Below the pieces are notes generated by a model. The model did no database searches and was not told the origin of the DNA. It was given only the letters and a program-made list of their open reading frames with translations. From Allobosea sp. Tri-44 (GTDB lineage Bacteria; Pseudomonadota; Alphaproteobacteria; Rhizobiales; Beijerinckiaceae), in assembly GCF_004123845.1 (NCBI RefSeq), contig NZ_NBDP01000003.1, forward strand, positions 248,001-312,000: a stretch of 64,000 nt of DNA. The letters are read 5' to 3'. Shown here piece by piece: positions 51,982 through 61,099 of this stretch. Each line of letters begins with the position of its first letter. Positions within the stretch are counted from its first letter, which is position 1. Position numbers and translations under genes: made by a program.

Positions 51982-53157
51982 GTGACCTTGACGATTGCAG
52001 CCACCCGGATAGAGCAGGTCGAGACGTTTCTGGTCGATCTTCCGACCATTCGTCCGCACCAGCTGTCGATGACGACGATGCAGGGCCAGACCCTGATGAT
52101 CGTCAGGATCGGTACCTCCGACGGCATCGTCGGCGTCGGCGAGGGGACGACCATCGGCGGGCTCGCCTACGGACCCGAGAGTCCGGAGGGCATGAAGCTC
52201 GCGATCGACACCTATTTCACGCCGATCCTGCTGCAGAGCGACCCCAATCGCATCGGCTTGACGATGGCTGCGATTGCCAAGGCCATTCAGGGCAACAATT
52301 TCGCCAAGAGCGCGGTTGAGACTGCCCTGCTCGATGCCTTGGGCAAGCGCACCGGCCTGGCGGTTTCGGAGCTTCTCGGCGGGCGCTTCCATGGCCGTTT
52401 GCCCGTCGCCTGGACGCTGGCGAGCGGCGACACCAGCCGCGATATCGCCGAAGCGGAGCAGATGCTCGAGCGGCGCCGGCACAACATCTTCAAGCTCAAG
52501 ATCGGCCGTGGCGATCCGCGCGAGGACATCGCCCATGTGGCAGCGATCAAGCAGGCCTTGGGCGGCCGCGCCAGTGTCCGCGTCGACATCAATCAGGCCT
52601 GGAGCGAGACGACCGCCTCGGCTTGCCTGCCGATGCTGGCCGACGCCGGCGTCGATCTGATCGAGCAGCCGATCGCGCTGAAGAACCTCAAGGGGATGGC
52701 GCGCTTGGCGCGCGAGACCTCGGTCGCGATCATGGCCGACGAGGCGCTGAACGGCCCCGAGACGGCGTTCCAGATCGCCTCGCTCGCCGCCGCGGACGTG
52801 TTTGCCCTGAAGATCGAGCAGTCGGGCGGACTCTACGCCGGCGCCAAGGTGGCGGCGATCGCCGAAGCCGCCGGGATCGGCCTTTATGGCGGCACGATGC
52901 TGGAGGGCGCGGTCGGGACGATCGCGTCTGCCCAGCTCTTCTCGACGATCGCAAAGCTGGAATGGGGCACCGAGCTGTTCGGGCCGCTGCTGCTGACCGA
53001 GGAAATCCTCGAGGAGCCGCTGGACTACAGCGAATTCAGTCTCGGCGTTCCCACCGGGCCGGGCCTCGGCATCGCGCTCGACGAGGCGCGCATCGCGCGC
53101 TTCCGCCGTGACCGTGCCGAACGCTCGGTCCATCTCGTGCTGAAGACGGGGAGCTGA
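51982..53157 (+). CDS. catB: Muconate cycloisomerase
   Basis: The protein has 391 residues in the enolase superfamily. The Lys-x-Lys catalytic motif is in IFKLKIGRGD, the metal site includes VRVDINQAW, DLIEQPI and IMADEAL, and GGTMLEGAVGTIASAQLF is near the C terminus. It cyclises cis,cis-muconate to muconolactone. The GTG at 51982 is used (AAGGGCC upstream). First gene of the catBCA-benABCD operon; catC starts 4 bp after its stop. Confidence 0.95.
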   Translation: MTLTIAATRIEQVETFLVDLPTIRPHQLSMTTMQGQTLMIVRIGTSDGIVGVGEGTTIGGLAYGPESPEGMKLAIDTYFTPILLQSDPNRIGLTMAAIAKAIQGNNFAKSAVETALLDALGKRTGLAVSELLGGRFHGRLPVAWTLASGDTSRDIAEAEQMLERRRHNIFKLKIGRGDPREDIAHVAAIKQALGGRASVRVDINQAWSETTASACLPMLADAGVDLIEQPIALKNLKGMARLARETSVAIMADEALNGPETAFQIASLAAADVFALKIEQSGGLYAGAKVAAIAEAAGIGLYGGTMLEGAVGTIASAQLFSTIAKLEWGTELFGPLLLTEEILEEPLDYSEFSLGVPTGPGLGIALDEARIARFRRDRAERSVHLVLKTGS

Positions 53158-53161
53158 CGGG

Positions 53162-53452
53162 ATGCTGTTCCATGTCGAGATGGAGGTTCGGCTGCCGCAT
53201 GACATGCCCGCGGAGAAGGCCGACGCGTTAAAGAAGACCGAGCGCGAGCGCGCCCACGAATTGCAGGCGTCCGGCGCCTGGCGCCATCTCTGGCGCGTCG
53301 CCGGCCGCTACGCCAATGTCAGCGTTTTCGACGTCTCGGGCGCCGAGGAGCTTCACCAGATCTTGTCGACGCTGCCGCTCTTCCCCTTCATGGCGATCAG
53401 CGTGACCCCGCTCTGCCGCCATCCCTCCTCGATCCGCGAGGATGACCGCTAG
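53162..53452 (+). CDS. catC: Muconolactone delta-isomerase
   Basis: The protein has 96 residues, exactly the family size. The sequence begins MLFHVEMEVRLPHDMP, has ERERAHELQASGAWRHLWRVAGRYANVSVFDV in the middle, and LPLFPFMAISVTPLCRHPSS at the end. It converts muconolactone to 3-oxoadipate enol-lactone. It lies between catB and catA. Confidence 0.97.
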   Translation: MLFHVEMEVRLPHDMPAEKADALKKTERERAHELQASGAWRHLWRVAGRYANVSVFDVSGAEELHQILSTLPLFPFMAISVTPLCRHPSSIREDDR

Positions 53453-53511
53453 CCGTTCTACCCATTCAAGCCGGCCGCCAAAGATGGCCGCTTCAACACG
53501 AGGGAAACGCC

Positions 53512-54441
53512 ATGCCTGCCAATCTGATCTCGAAGACCGACATGAAGGCGCTCGCCGCGAAGGCGGCCGGCCTCGACCAACCCGGCGGCGATCCGCGCGT
53601 CAAGGAGGTCGTGAACCGGCTGCTCTATCGACTGATGCAGGTCATTGACGAACTCGACGTCTCGATGGACGAGTTCTGGGCCGGCGTCGGCTATCTGGGA
53701 GAGGCGGCCAAGGCGAACGAGCTCGGCCTCGTCGTGCCAGGCATCGCGCTGGAGCATTTCCTTGATCTTCGCCTTGACGAGGCCGAGCGCCTGGCCGGTC
53801 TCGACGGCGGCACGGCCCGCACGATCGAGGGGCCGCTCTATATCTCCGACGCGCCGCTGTGCAAGCACGAGGCGCGTCTCGACGACGGCACCGACGACGG
53901 CGAGATCCTGTTTATGGAAGGGCAGGTGTTCGACACCAAGGGCCGCCCGGTTCCCGGCGCAATCGTCGATGTCTGGCACGCCAATTCCTTCGGCTTCTAT
54001 TCGTTCTTCGGGCCGCCGCAGTCGCCCTACAATCTGCGCCGCCGGATCGAGACCGACGCCGAGGGCCGCTACCGCTTCCGCTCGATCATGCCCTCCGGCT
54101 ATGGCTGCCCGCCGGGCTCCAACACCGAGAAGCTCCTGGCGATGATGGGCCGCCATGGCCAGCGCCCGGCCCACATCCATTTCTTCGTCACCGCCGATGG
54201 CTACCGGCAGTTGACGACGCAGATCAACATCGACGGCGACAAGTATCTCCACGACGATTTCGCCTTCGGCACGCGCGACGATCTCATCCCGCCGGTCGAG
54301 CGTGTCACCAATGCGGCCGAGATTCACAAGGCCGGGCTCAACAAGCCGTTCGCCCGCATCGAATTCGACTTCAAGATGACCCGCGAGCAGGCCGGCGCAC
54401 CGAGCACCATCGTGCGCCGCGAGCACGCCGTCGCCGCCTGA
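53512..54441 (+). CDS. catA: Catechol 1,2-dioxygenase
   Basis: The protein has 309 residues of the intradiol dioxygenases. The Fe(III) ligands are in the expected motifs: Tyr in SPYNLRRRI, Tyr in PSGYGCPP, and two His in RPAHIHFFV. The N-terminal helical dimerisation domain is present (VKEVVNRLLYRLMQVIDELDVSMDEFWAGV). It cleaves catechol to cis,cis-muconate. Confidence 0.97.
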   Translation: MPANLISKTDMKALAAKAAGLDQPGGDPRVKEVVNRLLYRLMQVIDELDVSMDEFWAGVGYLGEAAKANELGLVVPGIALEHFLDLRLDEAERLAGLDGGTARTIEGPLYISDAPLCKHEARLDDGTDDGEILFMEGQVFDTKGRPVPGAIVDVWHANSFGFYSFFGPPQSPYNLRRRIETDAEGRYRFRSIMPSGYGCPPGSNTEKLLAMMGRHGQRPAHIHFFVTADGYRQLTTQINIDGDKYLHDDFAFGTRDDLIPPVERVTNAAEIHKAGLNKPFARIEFDFKMTREQAGAPSTIVRREHAVAA

Positions 54442-54516
54442 GCGAAATCGAGAACGGCAAGGTCGCGCCAGCGACGCGGCCTTGCTGCAACAAGATCAAG
54501 ACGGGGAGTTGGAACC

Positions 54517-55893
54517 ATGCTGGATGCCGTGATCACCCGACTGGAATCCTCCGTCGAGGATAATCGTGAGACGGGCAGCTTTCGCTGCCGGCGCGACATC
54601 TTCACCGATCCCGAGCTGTTCGAGCTGGAGATGAAGCATATCTGGGAGGGCAACTGGGTCTATCTCGCTCATGAGAGCCAGATCGCGAACAACAACGACT
54701 ACCTGACCAGCTTTATCGGCCGGCAGCCGATCGTGATCAGCCGGGATCGCCAGGGCCAGTTGCACGCCTTCCTGAACGCCTGCTCGCATCGCGGCGCCAT
54801 GATCTGCCGGCACAAGCGCGGCAACAAGTCGACCTATACCTGCCCGTTCCATGGCTGGACCTTCAACAATACCGGCAAGCTGCTGAAGGCGAAGGATCCC
54901 GACGGAGCCGGCTATCCCGAGACCTTCAACAAGAACGGCTCGCATGATCTCACCAGGCTCGCCCGCTTCGACAACTATCGCGGCTTTCTGTTCGGCAGCC
55001 TGAACCCGGATGTGAAGCCGCTGCCGGAGCATCTCGGCGAAGCCGCCAAGATCATCGACCTGATCGTCGACCAGTCGCCGGACGGGCTCGAGGTCCTGCG
55101 CGGCTCCTCCTCCTATATCTATGACGGCAACTGGAAGCTGCAGACCGAGAACGGCGCGGACGGCTATCACGTCTCCTCCGTGCACTGGAACTACGCCGCC
55201 ACCACCAATCAGCGCAAGGCGGCGGTCGCCGCTGCCGCGGGCAAGGACGATGTCCGCGCCATGGACGCCGGCGGCTGGGCCAAGAAGGGCGGCGGCTTCT
55301 ACTCCTTCGAGAACGGCCACCTCCTGCTCTGGACCAACTGGTCGAACCCGGAGGATCGCCCGCTCTATGAGCGCCGGGCCTCGCTGGTCGAGCAGTTCGG
55401 CGCGCCGCGTGCCGACTGGATGATCGAGAAGAGCCGCAATCTCTGCCTCTATCCGAACGTCTATCTGATGGACCAGTTCTCGTCGCAGATCCGGATGTAC
55501 CGGCCGATCTCGGTCGACAAGACCGAGGTGACGATCTACTGCATCGCGCCCAAGGGCGAGAGCGCCGAAGCGCGCGCCCATCGCATCCGGCAATACGAGG
55601 ACTTCTTCAACGCCTCCGGCATGGCGACGCCGGACGATCTCGAGGAATTCCGCTCCTGCCAGATCGGCTACGGCGCCCGGAGCGCGGTCTGGAACGACCT
55701 CTCGCGCGGCGCCACCCATTGGATCGAAGGCGCAGACGCCGATGCGCAGGTCATCGGTCTCGAACCCCTGCTATCGGGCGCCAAGACCGAGGATGAGGGC
55801 TTGTTCGTGGTCCAGCATCGCTACTGGAAGGACGCGCTGGTCGCCGCGCTGCGCAAGGAAGCCGAAGCCGGTTTGCGGCAGGCGGCCGAGTGA
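54517..55893 (+). CDS. benA: Benzoate 1,2-dioxygenase large (alpha) subunit
   Basis: The protein has 458 residues. Rieske ligands C89, H91, C109 and H112 are in CSHRGAMIC and CPFHGW. The mononuclear iron site is in [16 protein letters not shown] (D-x2-H-x4-H) with a distal Asp further on. It starts 75 bp after catA. It cis-dihydroxylates benzoate with BenB and reductase BenC. Confidence 0.96.
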   Translation: MLDAVITRLESSVEDNRETGSFRCRRDIFTDPELFELEMKHIWEGNWVYLAHESQIANNNDYLTSFIGRQPIVISRDRQGQLHAFLNACSHRGAMICRHKRGNKSTYTCPFHGWTFNNTGKLLKAKDPDGAGYPETFNKNGSHDLTRLARFDNYRGFLFGSLNPDVKPLPEHLGEAAKIIDLIVDQSPDGLEVLRGSSSYIYDGNWKLQTENGADGYHVSSVHWNYAATTNQRKAAVAAAAGKDDVRAMDAGGWAKKGGGFYSFENGHLLLWTNWSNPEDRPLYERRASLVEQFGAPRADWMIEKSRNLCLYPNVYLMDQFSSQIRMYRPISVDKTEVTIYCIAPKGESAEARAHRIRQYEDFFNASGMATPDDLEEFRSCQIGYGARSAVWNDLSRGATHWIEGADADAQVIGLEPLLSGAKTEDEGLFVVQHRYWKDALVAALRKEAEAGLRQAAE

Positions 55894-55946
55894 GGCCCTG
55901 ACGCCGCGGCCCGCTTATCCAAGAAAAACGACAAGGGAGGATCGCC

Positions 55947-56471
55947 ATGTCCGCCATGCTGAAGACCGTCGCCAAGACCAGGGTCGTGACGATCGAGGAG
56001 GTCCAGGCCTTCCTCTATGCCGAGGCGCGTGCGCTTGATGATCGCGACTGGGACACCTGGCTCGCCTGTTACGCGCCGCAGGCGACGTTCCACATGCCGG
56101 CCTGGGACGATGACGACACGCTGACCGAGGATCCGCAGAAGGAGATCTCCCTGATCTACTACGGCTCGAAGCAAGGGCTCGAGGATCGCGTCTTCCGCAT
56201 CAGGACCGAGCGCTCGAGCGCGACCTCGCTGCCGGAGCCGCGCACCTCGCACAACATCTCGAATGTCGAGATCGTCGAACAGGGCGAAGGCCATGCGGAG
56301 ATCCGGTTCAACTGGCTGAATCTGAGCTTCCGCTACAAGACGACCGATAGCTATTTCGGCACGTCCTACTACACGCTCGACACATCCGGTGACGGGTTCA
56401 AGATCACGGCCAAGAAGGTCGTTCTGAAGAACGACTACATCCACCACGTGGTGGATATCTATCATATCTGA
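55947..56471 (+). CDS. benB: Benzoate 1,2-dioxygenase small (beta) subunit
   Basis: The protein has 174 residues. The ring-hydroxylating beta-subunit pattern is clear: EEVQAFLYAEARALDDRDWDTWLACYAPQATFHMPAW, and ERSSATSLPEPRTSHNISNVEIVEQ. Its role is structural (alpha3-beta3 hexamer). The ATG at 55947 follows GGAGG. Confidence 0.95.
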   Translation: MSAMLKTVAKTRVVTIEEVQAFLYAEARALDDRDWDTWLACYAPQATFHMPAWDDDDTLTEDPQKEISLIYYGSKQGLEDRVFRIRTERSSATSLPEPRTSHNISNVEIVEQGEGHAEIRFNWLNLSFRYKTTDSYFGTSYYTLDTSGDGFKITAKKVVLKNDYIHHVVDIYHI

Positions 56472-56588
56472 CCACAATCCCCGGGCGGCCGGGGCGCTAC
56501 GCCTTCAGGGCGGACGCCTTTGCGCGGGTCTATGGAGGCAGCGCGTCACGGGTCGATGGACCGGCGGAGCCGCTGCTGGAGGACGATC

Positions 56589-57599
56589 ATGACGCATCGC
56601 ATCGCCTTGAATTTCGAGGATGGGGTCACCCGCTTCATCGAGGCGCGCCCGGACGAGCTCGTCGCCGACGCCGCTTATCGCCTGGGCCTCAATATCCCGA
56701 TGGATTGCCGCGACGGCGCCTGCGGCACCTGCAAATGCCATTGCGAATCCGGCCGCTACACGCTCGGCAGCTTTATCGACGACGCGATGACCGATGAGGA
56801 GGCCGAGCAGGGCTATGTCCTGACCTGTCAGATGAAGGCGCAATCGGACTGCGTCATCAACATCCCGGCCTCGTCTTCGCTCTGCAAGGTCAAGCCGTCG
56901 TCGCTGCCGGCGACAGTCGCCGAGATCCGCCAGCTCTCCCTGTCGACGATCGGTTTTTCTCTCGCGGTCGCGGGCGAGCCGCTGTCCTACCTGCCCGGCC
57001 AATATGTCAACGTCTCCGTCCCGGGCACGACCCAGACGCGATCCTATTCCTTCTCCTCGATGTCGCGGGACGGGGCGGTCGAGTTTCTCGTCCGCAATAT
57101 TCCCGGTGGGCTGATGTCGAGCTATCTCGCAAAGCGCGCTGCGCCGGGCGACGGCCTCACCATCACCGGGCCGGTCGGCAGCTTCTATCTGCGCGAGGTC
57201 AAGCGGCCGCTGCTGTTCCTGGCCGGCGGCACCGGGCTCGCGCCGTTCCTCGCCATGCTCGACGAGTTGAAGAACATCGGCAGCGACCAGCCGATCCACA
57301 TGATCTACGGCGTCACCAGCGACGCCGATCTCGTCGAGACCGACAAGCTGACGGCCTTCGCGGCGCAGATCGCCGGCTTCACCTATTCGACGATCGTGGC
57401 CGATCCTGCGAGCGGCCACGACCGCAAGGGCTATGTCACGAACCATATGCCGGACGCCGTGCTGCATGGCGGCGATGTCGACCTCTATCTCTGCGGTCCG
57501 CCGCCGATGGTCGATGCCGTCCGCACGCATCTTGCGGAGCGCGGCGTCGTGCCGAAGAGCTTCCATTTCGAGAAGTTCTCGCCGTCGGAGGGCAAATGA
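56589..57599 (+). CDS. benC: Benzoate 1,2-dioxygenase reductase
   Basis: The protein has 336 residues. The N-terminal plant-type [2Fe-2S] ferredoxin is CRDGACGTCKC plus a later Cys in YVLTCQ. The FAD domain has RSYSFSS and the NAD domain GGTGLAPFLAML with LYLCGPPPMVDAV. The ATG at 56589 (MTHRIALNFEDG) is correct; the reading upstream is not conserved. It passes NADH electrons to BenAB. Confidence 0.95.
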   Translation: MTHRIALNFEDGVTRFIEARPDELVADAAYRLGLNIPMDCRDGACGTCKCHCESGRYTLGSFIDDAMTDEEAEQGYVLTCQMKAQSDCVINIPASSSLCKVKPSSLPATVAEIRQLSLSTIGFSLAVAGEPLSYLPGQYVNVSVPGTTQTRSYSFSSMSRDGAVEFLVRNIPGGLMSSYLAKRAAPGDGLTITGPVGSFYLREVKRPLLFLAGGTGLAPFLAMLDELKNIGSDQPIHMIYGVTSDADLVETDKLTAFAAQIAGFTYSTIVADPASGHDRKGYVTNHMPDAVLHGGDVDLYLCGPPPMVDAVRTHLAERGVVPKSFHFEKFSPSEGK

Positions 57600-58384
57600 T
57601 GGCCCCGGCCATGCGGTTTTCCCGCAAGAGCATGGTCGTGACCGGCGCCGCCCAGGGCATCGGCCGGCAGGTCGCGATCGAGGCGGCGGCCGAGGGCGCC
57701 AGGCTGACGCTCGTCGACCGCTCGCCTCTCGTCGAGCAGGTCGCGAGCGAGATCCGCGACGGCGGCGGCGAGGCGATCGGCATCGTCGCCGATCTCGAGA
57801 GTTGGGACGCCAATGTCGAGGTCATGGCGGCGGCCAGCCGGACCTATCGCGCGATCGACGTCCTCGTTACCAATGTCGGCGGCGCGATCTGGATGAAACC
57901 CTTCCAGCATTTCGACGAGAAGCAGATCGTCGCGGAAATTCAGCGCTCGCTCTTCACGACGCTCTGGGGCTGCCGGGCCGTGCTGCCCCATATGCTCGAA
58001 CAGGGGCGCGGCGCCATCGTCAACGTCTCATCAATCGCGACCAAGGGCGTCAACCGCGTGCCCTATTCGGCCGCAAAGGGCGGGGTCAACGGGCTGACCG
58101 CGGCGCTGGCCTTCGAACTCGGAACCAAAAATATCCGGGTCAATGCGGTCGCGCCGGGCGGCACGACCGCGCCGCCGCGCCAGGTGCCGCGCAACACCGA
58201 GACGCAGGGCGCGCAGGACAAGGCCTGGGTTCAGGAGGTCGTCGACCAGACCGTCGAATCCAGCCACATGAAACGCTACGGGCTGCTGCGCGAGATGTCG
58301 GCGGCCATCCTGTTCCTCGCCTCGGACGCCGCTTCCTACATCACCGGCACGGTGCTGCCGGTCGGCGGCGGCGACCAGGGCTGA
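57596..58384 (+). CDS. benD: cis-1,2-dihydroxycyclohexadiene-1-carboxylate dehydrogenase
   Basis: The protein has 262 residues of the SDR family. Cofactor motif VVTGAAQGIGRQVA, then VTNVGG, catalytic Ser in VNVSSIA, and Y-x-x-x-K in VPYSAAKGG. It oxidises the benzoate cis-diol to catechol with loss of CO2. It overlaps the benC stop by 4 bp. Last gene of the ben operon. Confidence 0.95.
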   Translation: MMAPAMRFSRKSMVVTGAAQGIGRQVAIEAAAEGARLTLVDRSPLVEQVASEIRDGGGEAIGIVADLESWDANVEVMAAASRTYRAIDVLVTNVGGAIWMKPFQHFDEKQIVAEIQRSLFTTLWGCRAVLPHMLEQGRGAIVNVSSIATKGVNRVPYSAAKGGVNGLTAALAFELGTKNIRVNAVAPGGTTAPPRQVPRNTETQGAQDKAWVQEVVDQTVESSHMKRYGLLREMSAAILFLASDAASYITGTVLPVGGGDQG

Positions 58385-58524
58385 AGAGCGCCGTCATGAG
58401 GCTATCGCGATCACGGACTCCGGTGCCGGGGAGCCCGGCTGCCAAGCCTATACGGCGTCCGGCGCGCCCGCAGAGGCGGCGTCGATCTTTCACGCACAGA
58501 GCATAGTGCATTCAGATTGAATCG

Positions 58525-58650
58525 AGGGACGGGCCATCCCGGACAAGCGGCGAAGCCGCGCCGATCCGGGATCCATGCCGGAACCTTCCCGACATGGGGT
58601 CAGGCATGGATCCCGAGTCTCTCTGTGGTCGCCCGGGACGACCCCGGACA
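58525..58650. repeat. Alphaproteobacterial dispersed palindrome
   Basis: CGGGATCCATGCC (58567-58579) and GGCATGGATCCCG (58603-58615) are perfect 13-bp arms; GCGGC-GAA-GCCGC lies just before. The GGGCCATCCCGGACAAGCG opening is typical of the dispersed repeats found in many Hyphomicrobiales. It may terminate benABCD transcription. Confidence 0.65.
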
Positions 58651-58759
58651 TCAGCCTTCAAGCAAGCTGCCTGACGATACTTATGCGCCATAAATACAAC
58701 CTGACGCCTGCTCCAACATCCGGCAGGCGCAGGGCCTTTGCGGAGTTGGCGAAGCGGCT

Positions 58760-58794
58760 ATACCCGCAAGGTATCAAAATACACTCAATCGATC
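58760..58794 (+). promoter_or_regulatory. Second CatM/BenM-type operator, upstream of the ABC importer
   Basis: ATAC-CCGCAAG-GTAT (58760-58774) is an exact ATAC-N7-GTAT site. The following CAAAATACACTCAATC matches the corresponding stretch of the catB promoter with few changes, and both run on to GATCCTGT / AATCCTGT. It lies 150 bp before the binding-protein start (58925). It is strong evidence that CatR (or BenM-like) also controls this importer. Confidence 0.78.
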
Positions 58795-58924
58795 CTGTCC
58801 TTACCGAGTGGGCCTCCCTAGCGTGACGGTCGGGAAGAAACGCTTGCCGCACGAGGAGCGCCGGTCATGCCGGACGCCCCTCCCGGTGGCGAAAAACGCG
58901 CAACAGTCGCTGGAGGAGAGTTTC

Positions 58925-60139
58925 ATGTCGCAATCGATCGTTTCGTCGCGCCCGCTTGATCGCCGTCGCTTCCTGATGGGGTCGGCCGGTGCCCTGGCTG
59001 CCGGCGCCGCGTTCCGGTTTCCGACGCCGGCGATCGCGCAGCCCGCGCCGCTCAAGGTCGGCTTCATGCTGCCCTATTCGGGCACCTTCGCGAAGCTTGG
59101 CAAATTCATCGATGACGGCTTCCGCCTCTATGTCGAGCAGCAGGGCGGCTCGCTCGGCGGCCGTCCGATCCAGTTCGTCCAGGTCGACGACGAATCCAAG
59201 CCCGAGAGCGCGACCGACAACATGAATCGCCTCGTCGGCCGCGAGAAGGTCGATGTCGTGGTCGGAACCGTGCATTCCGGCGTCGCCATGGCGATGGTCA
59301 AGGTTGCCCGCGACACCAACACCATGCTGATCATCCCCAATGCCGGCGTGAACGAGGCCACCGGCCCCCTCTGCGCGCCCAATATCTTCCGGACCTCGTT
59401 CTCGAACTGGCAGGTCTGCGAGCCGATGGGCAAGGTGATGTTCGACGAGGGCCGGCGCAACGTGGTGACGATCACCTGGCGCTACGCTGCCGGCCAACAG
59501 ATGGTCGGCGCCTTCGCCGAGGGCTTCACCAAGGCCGGCGGCAAGGTCGTCGAGGAGCTGGCGCTGCCCTTCCCGGAGGTCGAGTTCCAGGCCCTGATCA
59601 CCCGCATCGCGACGCTGAAGCCCGACGCCGTCTTCGCCTTCTTCGCGGGCGGCGGCGCCGTGAAGTTCGTCAAGGACTATGCCGCGGCCGGCCTCAACAA
59701 GTCCGTTCCGCTCTATGGCGCGGGCTTCCTGACCGATGGCACGATCCCGGCACAGGGCGAGGCTGCCAACGGCATCAAGACGACGCTGCATTACGCCGAC
59801 AATCTCGACAACGCCGCAAACAAATCCTTCCTGACCGCCTTCAAGGCGAAGACCGGGCAGGACGGCGATATCTATGCGGTGCAGGGTTTCGATGCGGCTG
59901 CGCTGATGGCGGCGGGACTTTCCGCCACGAAGGGAGATTGGGGCGCACGAGCGCAGGTCGCCGCGGCCATGCAGGCGGCTAAATTTGACAGCCCGCGCGG
60001 CCCTCTGAGCTTCAGCAAGGCGAACAATCCCGTCCAGAACGTCTATCTGCGCGAGGTCCGCAACGGCCGCAACGAGCTCGTCTCGGTCGCCGGTCAGGCT
60101 GTGAGCGATCCGGCGCGCGGCTGCCGCGCTCAGAGCTGA
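58925..60139 (+). CDS. ABC transporter substrate-binding protein, Tat-type signal
   Basis: The protein has 404 residues. The N terminus has a twin-arginine signal (LDRRRFLMGSAGALAAGAAF) ending in PAIAQ. The mature type I binding fold shows VGFMLPYSGTFAKLGKFIDDGFRLYVEQQGG and VVVGTVHSGVAMAMVKVA. The ATG at 58925 gives the intact signal. By operator and position it likely binds benzoate or a related aromatic acid, not a branched-chain amino acid. It leads livH/M/G/F-type genes. Confidence 0.9.
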   Translation: MSQSIVSSRPLDRRRFLMGSAGALAAGAAFRFPTPAIAQPAPLKVGFMLPYSGTFAKLGKFIDDGFRLYVEQQGGSLGGRPIQFVQVDDESKPESATDNMNRLVGREKVDVVVGTVHSGVAMAMVKVARDTNTMLIIPNAGVNEATGPLCAPNIFRTSFSNWQVCEPMGKVMFDEGRRNVVTITWRYAAGQQMVGAFAEGFTKAGGKVVEELALPFPEVEFQALITRIATLKPDAVFAFFAGGGAVKFVKDYAAAGLNKSVPLYGAGFLTDGTIPAQGEAANGIKTTLHYADNLDNAANKSFLTAFKAKTGQDGDIYAVQGFDAAALMAAGLSATKGDWGARAQVAAAMQAAKFDSPRGPLSFSKANNPVQNVYLREVRNGRNELVSVAGQAVSDPARGCRAQS

Positions 60140-60157
60140 GTGCCGCCGCCAACCGGG

Positions 60158-60205
60158 GGAGGGCGCGCGCTGAACCTCCCGCACGCGCGCCCTCCGACTT
60201 TTTTT
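60158..60205 (+). terminator. Intrinsic terminator-like attenuator after the binding-protein gene
   Basis: GGAGGGCGCGCG (60158-60169) pairs perfectly with CGCGCGCCCTCC (60184-60195), followed by GAC and TTTTTTT. This is a full rho-independent terminator in form, located between the binding-protein gene and the permease genes. It should keep permease expression below that of the binding protein. Confidence 0.82.
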
Positions 60206-60222
60206 CCCCAAGGAGCATCGCC

Positions 60223-61089
60223 ATGGATGCGATAACCTTCGCCGTTCAGCTTCTGAATGGCGTCCAGTACGGCCTTGTGCTGTTTCTCGTGGCGAGCGGC
60301 CTGACGCTGGTCTTCGGCATCCTCGGCGTCATCAACCTCGCCCACGGCGCGTTCTACATGCTCGGCGCCTATCTCGCCTGGGCAATCGCGTCCTATACCG
60401 GCAGCTTCGCGCTGGCGCTGGTCGGAGCGCTGGCGATCTCGTTCGCGCTCGGCGTCGCGCTCGAAGAGGTCTTCGTCAAACGCATGATCGGGCGCGACCA
60501 TCTCGCCCAGGTGCTGCTGAGCTTCGGGCTGATCCTCGTGATCGACGAGCTCCGCCAGATCCTGTTCGGCAAGGACGTTCACTCGGTCGCGCCGCCCTCC
60601 TGGCTGCAGGGCTCGATCCAGCTCACCGAGGTGTTGTCCTATCCGGTCTACCGGATCGCGCTCTGCCTGGTGTGCCTCGTGCTGGCGGTGGCGATTTTCT
60701 ACGTCATCCAGCGCACGCGGCTCGGCATGATCATCCGAGCCGGCGCCGAGAATCGCGACATGACACGTTGCCTCGGTATCCCGTTCGATCTGGTCAATCG
60801 CTATGTCTTCGCCGGCGGGATCGCGCTCGCCGGCCTTGGTGGGATTCTCGTCGCGCCGATCTCCACCGTCTTCCCCGGCATGGGCGACGGCATGCTGATC
60901 CTCTCCTTCGTAGTGGTCGTTCTGGGCGGCATCGGCTCCGTCACCGGCGCGGCGATCGGCGCGCTGCTGATCGGCCTCACCGACACCTTCGGCAAGGTCT
61001 TCTTCCCGCAGGTCTCATCGATCCTGATCTATGTGCTGATGGCCGGCGTGTTGCTCTGGCGGCCGAACGGCTTGCTCGGCAAGGCGTGA
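60223..61089 (+). CDS. livH: ABC permease, LivH type
   Basis: The protein has 288 residues and about 8 membrane helices. It starts FAVQLLNGVQYGLVLFLVASGLTLVFGILGVINLAHGAFYMLGAYLAW and has the later motif SFVVVVLGGIGSVTGAAIGALLIGLTDTFGK. The ATG at 60223 follows AAGGAG. Confidence 0.92.
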   Translation: MDAITFAVQLLNGVQYGLVLFLVASGLTLVFGILGVINLAHGAFYMLGAYLAWAIASYTGSFALALVGALAISFALGVALEEVFVKRMIGRDHLAQVLLSFGLILVIDELRQILFGKDVHSVAPPSWLQGSIQLTEVLSYPVYRIALCLVCLVLAVAIFYVIQRTRLGMIIRAGAENRDMTRCLGIPFDLVNRYVFAGGIALAGLGGILVAPISTVFPGMGDGMLILSFVVVVLGGIGSVTGAAIGALLIGLTDTFGKVFFPQVSSILIYVLMAGVLLWRPNGLLGKA

Positions 61090-61099
61090 GGAGGCTGCA

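Noticed and set aside
54455-54490. Short GTCGC/GCGAC hairpin between catA and benA as an operon end
   Set aside because: The arms are only 5 bp and no T-run follows; catA and benA look cotranscribed and no second CatM-type site precedes benA.
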